From contig JALJCS010000022.1 in the NCBI GenBank assembly GCA_023055355.1, positions 14,136,501 to 14,200,500 of the forward strand: a stretch of 64,000 bases of DNA, in the 5' to 3' direction. Below the pieces are notes generated by a model. The model did no database searches, was not told where the DNA came from, and saw only the letters and a program-made list of their open reading frames with translations. Shown piece by piece: positions 56,381 to 64,000 of the stretch. Positions within the stretch are counted from its first letter, which is position 1. Every line of letters starts with the position of its first letter. A program made the translations under genes and the position numbers. Source of the DNA: Agelaius tricolor. Lineage: Eukaryota > Chordata > Aves > Passeriformes > Icteridae.

Positions 56381-57164
56381 GCTGCCCTTCCACTGAGAAA
56401 TGAGCTCCTGCCAGCGTGGGGAGAGCCTGACTCCAACCTAAATACTGGGAAAGGAGTGGGATGAGGCATCCCTGGGTCCTTGTGAGCTTCAGGGCTTTTT
56501 CTACACATCACGGAATATTAATGGATAATTCAGCCCAAACAGTTGAAGGGAGACTGCTGAGATTCCCAGGAGCTCCCTCTGTCCCAGAGAGGAGGGTGAC
56601 GGAAGGAGCACCTTGGCCATGACAGCAGCCACAGCACGCAGCGAGGTCAAGGAAGTGTCCTCTGGGTGTTCCAGAGCAAGGCCCTACAATCCCAAGCATG
56701 CAGTAAAAACCAGGGCAAAACACGTTATTGCAATCCTGATGGACCCAACAGTAGGTTTTGGGAAGGTGGGGACAGGCCAGGTGGCATGGTGCTCAGACAG
56801 CCCCAAACACCAGCTCCCAGAACAGGGAGGGCAGGAGGGCCCCAAAGGCCTCCCAGAATTTACTACTTCTGCCTGTACGGAATGGAGCATTAGAAAGGAT
56901 GTCTGGCTGCTGCCTAACTTGCTCTGCAGGCAGCAGCAATGCCCTGGCTGGCACAGCCTCCTCAGCACACAACAAAGCCACCCTGAGTGCCCGTACCTTA
57001 TGACACAGAAGATCATCTCTGCTGAGCAGATGCCCATTTCAAAACCTGCATGCCAGACTTTCCTGCTTGTTTCCAAGGAACAAATAATCTGTACTTTTAA
57101 AAAGAAGCTTTCATTTTTCTTAAGAAAAGACACTGATGGTGGCACATTCACCAGGAGCAGCCTC
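56381..57164. other. Unique sequence, no gene recognised
   Basis: Single-copy DNA, with a 209-codon plus frame (56613-57242) that runs into a CR1 fragment and shows no domain. Confidence 0.5.
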
Positions 57165-57292
57165 CAAAGGCAGGTTGGACAGGGTTTGAAGCAGCCTGGT
57201 CTTGTGGAAACTGTCCGTGCCCATGACAGCAGGTTGGAATGAGATGAGGTTCAAAGTCCCTTGCAACCCAAACCCATCTGCGATTCTCTGAT
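57165..57292 (+). mobile_element. CR1 LINE 3' end, sense
   Basis: CR1 order CAGGTTGGACAGGGTTTGAA, GCAGCCTGGTCTTGTGGAAA, CTGTCCGTGCCCATGACAGC, AGGTTGGAATGAGATGAGGT, TCAAAGTCCCTTGCAACCCA and a decayed terminus GCGATTCTCTGATT. Confidence 0.95.
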
Positions 57293-57466
57293 TAATTCCA
57301 TGCCAGCCGTCAGTGGCCAGGTGGCAGTGCCAGCTGCTCCCTGTCTGCTCACCATGTCACACAGCTCATGGGACAGGGAAGGAAATCTGGGGCTGACTGA
57401 GATCAGGGTCTGCTCCAGCCCTCCACTGTCCTCTCTGCTGCTCATGCTGCCGGGTTGGTGTGAGCC
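57293..57466. other. Unique spacer
   Basis: Short single-copy stretch between CR1 and the next array. Confidence 0.5.
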
Positions 57467-57966
57467 GTGCAGGAGGTGGCACTGTCCTTTCCCTGTCACA
57501 CCATGCAGGAGGTGGCACTGTCCTTCCCTGTCACAGCAGTGTAGGAGGTGGCACTGCCCTCCCCTGTCACAGCAGTGCAGGAGGTGGCACTGTCCTTCCC
57601 TGTCACACCAGTGCAGGAGGTGGCACTGCCCTCCCCTGTCACACCATGCAGGAGGTGGCACTGTCCTTTCCCTGTCACACCAGTGCAGGAGGTGGCACTG
57701 CCCTCCCCTGTCACACCATGCAGGAGGTGGCACTGTCCTTCCCTGTCACACCAGTGCAGGAGGTGGCACTGCCCTCCCCTGTCACACCATGCAGGAGGTG
57801 GCACTGTCCTTTCCCTGTCACACCAGTGCAGGAGGTGGCACTGTCCTGCCCTGTCACAGCAGTGCAGGAGGTGGCACTGTCCTTTCCCTGTCACAGCAAT
57901 GCAGGAGGTGGCACTGTCCTGCCCTGTCACACCAGTGCAGGAGGTGGCACTGCCCTGCCCTGTCAC
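57467..57966. repeat. GCAGGAGGTGGCACTGTCCT minisatellite, 35-37-bp units, 14 copies
   Basis: Units start at about 35-37-base intervals. CACCAGTGCAGG and CACCATGCAGG junctions tend to alternate in the middle, as do CTGTCCTTTCCC and CTGCCCTCCCC, giving a dimeric period of about 72. The GGAGGTGG motif overlaps the G-rich core described for hypervariable minisatellites in vertebrates. Frames on both strands are by-products. Confidence 0.97.
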
Positions 57967-58811
57967 CACAGCGCAGCAGGGTGACGTGGCTGTCAGGACA
58001 CCTCAGGAGCCCACAGGATCCTCTGCAGCCCTTGGGGTTTGCCACAGCCCACATTTGGGCAGGCACTGCCCAGCTGTGAGCAGAACCCAAGGGCTCCCTT
58101 CACTATTGCTGGTCTATTTTAAGAACAGCAGATTATTGTTAATGCATTTCTTGTGTTTGGTTTCTATCAGAGTCAGTTTGTTTAACTAGTAGGCAGATTT
58201 ATTTACTGAAAGGAGGAGGGAAGCAGCAGTTAAAAGGATACAGCAAATCCAGCAAATATTAATCTTGTCCCCAGAAAAACCACTGGCAGCACCTTGGAAT
58301 TTTTTCAATTTTTCCACAAGGTCTTTAGATTGTAGTCAAAATAATGCCTTAATCTGCACATTCCCAACTCCAAGGTCTGGAGCAGGAAGGGCTTGTGCTG
58401 AAGAACAGTCTTTGCTGTAAAATGCAATGGAATTCATTGAGCAACTGTGGAACAGATGCCAAAAACGTAATTCCCATTTATCTCAACAGGAGATTCCTTA
58501 CTGCTGCTCAGGGCCTACAGTATAGGCACTTTTCCAATTTAAAAGAAAAAATCTCCTGTTTGGAAAAAATCTCCTGGAATTACTGTCCTCCTGCAAGAGA
58601 CGACAATAATTCCAAATTAATTTTGTCTCCTCTTTTACCAAACAGAGTTCCATTCTGTTTCTTGGACACCATTAATATAAATGTTACTCTGAAGCTAAAA
58701 TTGACACTGACAAACTTTGACCGTTTTGACAGTCCCACAAAAGTCAGACTGTTGATGTGATAATACACAATTACTGTAGTTCATTTGGGATTAATGATTT
58801 ATATAAATCAT
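57967..58811. other. Unique sequence, nothing recognised
   Basis: AT-rich single-copy DNA after about 58090. A short direct repeat GAAAAAATCTCCTG occurs at about 58545 and 58562. No gene. Confidence 0.5.
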
Positions 58812-58902
58812 ACATTCTCAGAATTTGGGTTTGAAGGGCCTTTGACGCATTCCACCCCCTGCCATGGGCAGGGACACCTTCCACAGCCCAGGTTGCTCAG
58901 AA
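58812..58902 (-). mobile_element. CR1 LINE 3' end, antisense, short
   Basis: Reads CAGAATTTGGGTTTGAAGGG, CATTCCACCCCCTGCCATGG and GCAGGGACACCTTCCACAGC, CCAGGTTGCTCAG, a standard antisense CR1 3' terminus, stopping abruptly after CTCAG. Confidence 0.95.
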
Positions 58903-60954
58903 GTAGCTGTACAGAGAACCACAGGATGTTTTTCTGCCTTCTGTGGAGCTGTGTGAAGGCACAAGGTTTGAGCATGACTAAAACATCCCTTCCCTCTGGG
59001 CTCACACACAGGGTGGGACGCTTTATTAACCATTTCCCTTCTGAGTGCCCCAGGACACAGCTTTGCGTCTGGGTCAGCATCCAAGCAAAGTGAAATTCAT
59101 TTGTTCAGAACATAAAACAACCATTTCTTTGCTCCCAGAATCTGTCAGAGAGCTGCCTTTTTCCTTCATTTGCTTTACAAAATGTTAATTTTGCTTAACC
59201 ACCAACACACAGCATTTTATGAAAGAGAACCATTTTATTCCCATTATGATGTTTATGTTAAAAGGAAGAATGAGCAGCTTTGTGACAAGAAAACATCTGA
59301 GTTTTCCAAAGAAGTGTAGCAAGCTGGCTGTCACGTATTGTTTTGCCATTCTCCTATTTGCACGTCAGCGTGATCTTTGTTAAAGGTTTGCAAATGAAAC
59401 ACTTGAGATCCATTTTTAGGCCCCAGCTGAGGGCAAGAAGCCCTGGCCAGGGACACCACAGAGGCAGGGGGCACGGTGCCACCCCTGCTCTGGTGCCACG
59501 GGCAATGCCAGGGCTCGCCCTGCAGCTGCCAGTGTGCTGCTGGGCTCTGAAGGAGCACGGATTTGCCCTCAGCCCTGTTTTAGATGTAGAGCTCAGCAGC
59601 TGTCTGGTGTCACCTGTCACAACCTGTCCCCAGAACCCCTGCTCTGTCTGAAAACCTCACCAGAGTTTTTCTGGCTGCTGTGCTGTGCGAGCTGTTCTGC
59701 TCCCTCCACAGAGGGACAATGTTTTCACAAGGTGAAGAGCTCCTCACACTGCTGGCCCCAGGTGTGGGACCATGGCTCAGGATGCAGAGAGCAGCCCCCC
59801 TCCTGTGCTGGCCCAAGGCTTCACCATTGGGAAAGCAGATGGGAAACATTCCTGCCATCTGCCACCACCGTGGAGCTCAGGGGCTGACCCTGCCCTGCCA
59901 GTGGCACCCACCCAACAGAGCTCCAGCAGGCACACCAGTGGGGATACTCCCCCTCCTCAGGCCTCAGTGGATTTTGAATATCCACCTCCCCCAGGAAGTC
60001 CAAGAACCAGCTTGGAGCTGAGTTCAGTTGAGGTTCAGGCTTTTACTTTTTCAGGGCAATAGTTCATATTTCTTTGGTGCTGCTCTGTGCTCATCTTTTG
60101 TATATTCATTTTACCTTCTTCCTGTTTTATATGTTCCCTAAAGCCACCAAATCAGAGACATGATGGATTTGGCTTGCTGAACCCCAGTCTTTCTGTCCAT
60201 CAAACACTTGCTATCTTCAGAACCCAACTGTTTCTCACCAAAAAGCTGAAAAGATGCTTACACTCAGCCCTTACAGGTCACCCTGTGCTCCCCATCCTCC
60301 CAGGATCTCTGCTCCCAAAGGACAAGATTGATGCTTCCTCCTGTCACTTACATCAGGCCTCTCTTCCTATAGCTTCAGGCACACCAGGAAATGTAAAACC
60401 CTGTCTGATGAGCCAGGATTAGGCCTTGCTCTTTCTTGAACCAGCTGATCATTAAAGGAGACTTCGTAATCGAGACACGTTAGTGATTTAGAGAGGTGAA
60501 TCATTTCCTCTTGTAAGTACAGAGCAGCACCTGGGATGACATCCATCTGAAAGACAACTGATCTTCAGAAACCCAGTAAACACTCCTGGTAATCCTGATT
60601 ATGTGCTAATATGAGCTGCATTTTTTCTGCTCTCTTTCACCCTCATTATCTCCTTGCATCCTTTAGTTTCCCTCCCTTCACTGTGTTCCTCTCTCAAGAA
60701 GGCTGTGTTGGGAGAGCAGATTAAACCTTTACACAGATATTTGAGAAGAAACATCTTTGAGAATTTGCTACCTTCCAGCAGTTTTAGCACATCTCTTGGA
60801 AAGTGCTGTCTTTGTGTGAAATTCAGCAGGCACCATCCCAGCTGATCCAGCAAACTCCATCTATGGAGAAGTCACCTTCTTTCTGTAAGTATATTCAGTC
60901 CTCTTGATATTGGTTTTTGTTTGTTTCTTTTGTTATTTCCTGTTTGCACAGGCT
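58903..60954. other. Unique sequence, no gene recognised
   Basis: Single-copy DNA. 59090-59350 is AT-rich and could be a conserved element. Frames up to 117 codons, no domain. Confidence 0.5.
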
Positions 60955-61012
60955 GGTTACTCTGAAAATGAGTCCCTGAACTGTGTGGTTACTCTGAAAT
61001 GAGTCCCTTCCA
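60955..61012. repeat. Two-copy tandem duplication, 32-bp period
   Basis: GGTTACTCTGAAAATGAGTC at 60955 recurs at 60987 with one A lost, followed both times by CCT. Confidence 0.92.
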
Positions 61013-61587
61013 TGGTGGGAAGGCTGGTTGTCTCAGATGGAGCCACAGCACCCAGACACCAGCCATGGCTCCACCAGTCACCAGCACTTCTCTGGGGAAA
61101 GGCATCTGTCACTCCACTCTGTTTAGTGTCTCTTCCAGCAGAACTAATGCAGGCATGTCTGCAAAGTTTTTTTAGGCCTCTTTCCCAGCAGCTCTTTGAA
61201 GGAAAATACTCCAGCAGCTGAGCAGTGGCTGGATGTGAGAGCCCTGAGAGTGCCAAAACAAACGAGCTCGTACAGTGGGAAAGCTCAGGCTGCATCCCAG
61301 GGGTGAGTCCTTCCCTCACAAATCCCTGCCAACAGGCACATGTTCCCTGCAGCACAGTTTGGTTTGCATTCACTTCACTGGAAGCCCTGAAAAGCCAGAT
61401 TCCCTGACACTCAGGTGCAGGTCACTCCCCTCTTGCTTGTCCCCACCTCCTGAGAGAACACAAAGCTGAACTGAAAGGAATGTGGTAAGGGTAGATATAT
61501 GTTCATGCATTTAAAAAACACACAGGAAAATGAAACAACATGAGTCAATGGTAAATCGTTGCAGAAAAGAGCACAAAAATTATCTCC
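61013..61587. other. Unique sequence, nothing recognised
   Basis: Single-copy DNA. No supported feature. Confidence 0.5.
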
Positions 61588-62196
61588 ATGACAGTGCCAA
61601 CATCAAAGGCTGTGTGTGACGGAGATGCACAGAGGGCACCATCAGACACAGGTGAAAGCATGCCTGGGAAGGGCACACCAGGGAAAGCAGCAGAGCTTGC
61701 TCATAGCAGGTGTGGAGGGGCCTCCTCAGGCACTGAAAAGCCTCATTGCTTGGAGAACAGTCACAAGAGGAGAACGAGCAAGGCTGAACTGCTGCCTCCC
61801 TCTGGGAAAGGGGCTGACCGCTTGGCTGAGGAGCAAGGCACTCTCTGTAAGGTTTTCTTCCCTGCCCCAGCCATGGATGAGCTTTTGGCTCTGGTGGTAC
61901 ATTTTGTGACCTGTCTCCTGTGGAAAACCCAAAGACACAAAGGCAGGAGCGCAGTGTGTGTCTCAGCAAGCCCGTGCTCTGAGAGCACCTCTCTGGGGCT
62001 TCCTTTGTCTGAAGCCAGGATTTCAAACCCCATACCTCGTGTACTACACAAGGTAGCGTTGGTTGGCTCACAGCAACACAGGTTTGGACAGAACAGAATT
62101 GTTCAGAGAATATCTGGTTTATATAATTCAGAGTTTAAAAAAAGAATTAAAAGTGCAGAAGTCTGGTTATATTTGTTAACATCAGCAGAGAGGTAA
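61588..62196 (+). other. Unassigned 202-codon open frame in unique DNA
   Basis: ATG-started frame that does not cross a repeat. Basic and serine-rich product with a hydrophobic patch around residues 95-112 (L-L-A-L-V-V-H-F-V-T-C-L-L-W) and no motif I recognise. The start has a pyrimidine at -3. A 163-codon minus frame overlaps it. Probably chance, but it is the longest unexplained frame in the last 15 kb. Confidence 0.1.
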
Positions 62197-63437
62197 TGGT
62201 GTATTGGAGGACCCAGGGGAAGGTGGGAGGGCACAACCTAGGAATACGTGGATCTTTTTGCCAGAACCGTGGGTTGAATGTTCCTATTTAAATATGTTGT
62301 TAACGTCTTTATATAATTAATTTCTAAGTTGGTCACCATGGCAGCAATGGCAGACTCGCATGAATGAAAATAGACTTCAGCACAGATGAGACCGCAGAAT
62401 AGCTGGATGTTGTTTTTGCCATCTCTATTGGTCTTGGATCCACTAGTTCCCAAGGGAGTGAGTTTCCCCAGCAAGGGCTGATTCCTTTGCCAAGCTGCTG
62501 GGAGCTGGGCACCCTCTGCCTGCCTGGGATCACCTCCCAGGCATGGCACAGAGCTCTTTTTCATCACATTGAGCTTAGGACCCAGACTCAGCTTTATTGC
62601 CATCTTCCCAGGTTTCTTTCTGCTACTAATCAGCAAAGACAAATTTGCTCCCATAGCAAAATACCTGCCTTGTTTGGTTGGCACCTGTGTGAGGAGCAAG
62701 TGAGCCCTCATCCTGCATCCTCCTAAATCCAGTAAATAGAATCCCACCAGGCTCTGGAAGCAGAGGGCTGATGGTCCCCAGGGACATCACCCAGCACTCA
62801 AAACATCATTCCCAAACCTTCCTGCTAGAGGAGAACAAGGCAGGAAGAAGCTGATGGCAGCACAGAGCTGTGGTGTCAGCTTTGGCACTGGCCTCTGACC
62901 CCCTCACCATCCCTCCTCATCAGCTGTGTAAGTCCTGTTTTCAAGAATGGAATATTCACAGCTGGAGAGGGGAGAGCACAGACACCCTTTGGAACAGCTG
63001 AGTAGCTGGACATTAATTAAAACAAATCTAGGGATATTAAATTGTCTGTGACTGGTTAATTACCCTGCAGAAAGCTTGCCAGTGAGAGAACTTTAATGTT
63101 GCCATGGACTTGTGGCACTGTCAGGACAGCAAGAACAGACATGGATACCAGGATGTTTCTCACACAGAAAGAAAACCCTGAGCTGCTCCTGGAGTCCTGT
63201 AGGAAAGTGTCTGCCTGTGATGCTGGGCCACCTCACAGGGCCAGGGAGGGGACAGCAGCAGCCTCTCTGCTGACACTATCCGAGTGCCTGGGGGGAACGG
63301 GGCTTCCTCTCACTCTCTGCCTTGGCTTTCTCCTTGAAGGAAATCTGGTGGAAGATTTACATATGTCCATGTTAACGTAAACAGAGAGTGGAAAAGGAAG
63401 TTTACACCAAATGCAAAGAGAAGCAGTTTCCCAAACA
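62197..63437. other. Unique sequence, no gene recognised
   Basis: Single-copy DNA with AT-rich parts at 62270-62330 and 63000-63060. A 9-base inverted repeat TGCCTGGGA/TCCCAGGCA lies at 62521-62543, short enough to be chance. Confidence 0.5.
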
Positions 63438-63479
63438 TTCCTTTAGATGAGGCTTTTTGCTAAGCCTCATCTAAAGGAA
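63438..63479. repeat. Perfect 18-bp inverted repeat with 6-base loop
   Basis: Left arm TTCCTTTAGATGAGGCTT at 63438-63455, loop TTTGCT, right arm at 63462-63479 that is its exact reverse complement. Pairing stops at both ends of the arms and the flanks are not complementary. It is too short and too perfect to look like a conserved microRNA precursor. A fold-back template-switch mutation is the simplest origin. Confidence 0.98.
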
Positions 63480-64000
63480 CCAGCCGTGCTTGGCTATTGG
63501 AAGGTCCAGGAGGGAGCTCTTAGCTGGGGGCACAGGATGCTGGGGATTTCAGTGCTGCATTCAGAAAAAGCAGATTGAGATCAGACTCATCAGGGATTAG
63601 GTAAATAAACAGCTTTCGTTTTCTGCAGAGAGAGAGGCTGGACATTTCAGTCATTAGGCAGAAGATAAAAAAACAGCTAAAAAGGAAGGTGGTGTCAGCC
63701 CTTCATCCATTCCTAAGCCACAGGTATCAAATAGCAGCAGCAGCAGCAGTAGCATCATTTCTGGACTGTCAAGGATGGGTTTTGGGAGAGAGATTGTCTC
63801 AGGACAGCTTCCTGCCAGTGTCAGGGCCTTGCTCCTCGGCCGGGTGGGCACCTGGGGGTGGAGGAGCAGCTGGCCAATGGAGCACACTGCTGGTCTCAGC
63901 TCACACTGCTGCTCACCGCAGGACCCGGGTGCTGCTGGGGACGGCACTCAGCCAGGGGACACCAGGCTGTGTCCCCATCCCACCAGCCCACAGAGCCCCT
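63480..64000. other. Unique sequence with (AGC)n tract
   Basis: Single-copy DNA. Contains an AGC trinucleotide run of six copies with one AGT variant at 63733-63753. No gene reaches the window edge. Confidence 0.55.

Noticed and set aside
62521..62543. 9-bp inverted repeat TGCCTGGGA/TCCCAGGCA
   Set aside because: Arms of this length are expected by chance in 64 kb.

Overview
The window looks like gene-free, non-coding DNA from a bird, and a songbird-like genome is plausible. The bird assignment rests on at least nine fragments of the CR1 LINE family. Several keep the diagnostic 3' end with repeated ATTCTATG, and others keep the antisense blocks around CTGCCATGGGCAGGGACACC. I saw no rRNA, tRNA, viral or transposon coding region, no prokaryotic gene, no CRISPR array, and no exon I can assign to a known protein. 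'Bird' is inferred from CR1 and from the mixture of AT-rich islands with GC-rich tandem repeats. I cannot name the species or chromosome.

The dominant feature is tandem repetition. By eye there are about 25 minisatellite or long microsatellite arrays, each with a different unit of 5 to 66 bp. Adding my spans gives about 10 kb of the 64 kb. The longest are at 2339-3331 (39/40/33-bp units), 23386-24290 (CCTGCAC units with higher-order structure), 51330-52110 (about 20 bp), 37329-38080 (36 bp with an internal 216-bp higher-order repeat), 14252-14909 (a CCCTGT tract facing a GGGACA tract), 22027-22551, 29307-29831 (66 bp) and 57467-57966. Nearly all long open reading frames here are by-products of these arrays, because units without stop codons stay open in several frames on both strands.

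Layout: 0-9 kb is mixed unique DNA with two arrays, a CpG-rich candidate promoter near 5.2-5.4 kb and an antisense CR1. The 9.5-17 kb stretch holds three hexamer-based arrays, two sense CR1 ends and an AT-rich element with an AP-1 site. The 17-20 kb stretch is unique and has a 313-codon frame of unknown meaning. The 20.7-29.8 kb stretch is the densest block, with trinucleotide tracts, six arrays and a probable U6 snRNA pseudogene fragment. The 29.8-39.4 kb stretch has an octamer-containing island, G-rich arrays, a strong CpG cluster, a T/G tract and the 36-bp array. The 39.4-52.1 kb stretch alternates arrays with AT-rich islands that look like candidate conserved non-coding sequence. The 52-64 kb stretch is mostly unique, with two more arrays, a CpG cluster, two CR1 pieces and a perfect 18-bp inverted repeat at 63438-63479.

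There is no gene network to describe. The window could be an intergenic desert or the intron of a large gene, and the sequence alone does not decide between these. The most unusual items are the array density, the higher-order structure of several arrays, the self-complementary hexamer locus at 14.3-14.9 kb and the perfect hairpin near 63.45 kb. I found no convincing new biological system.
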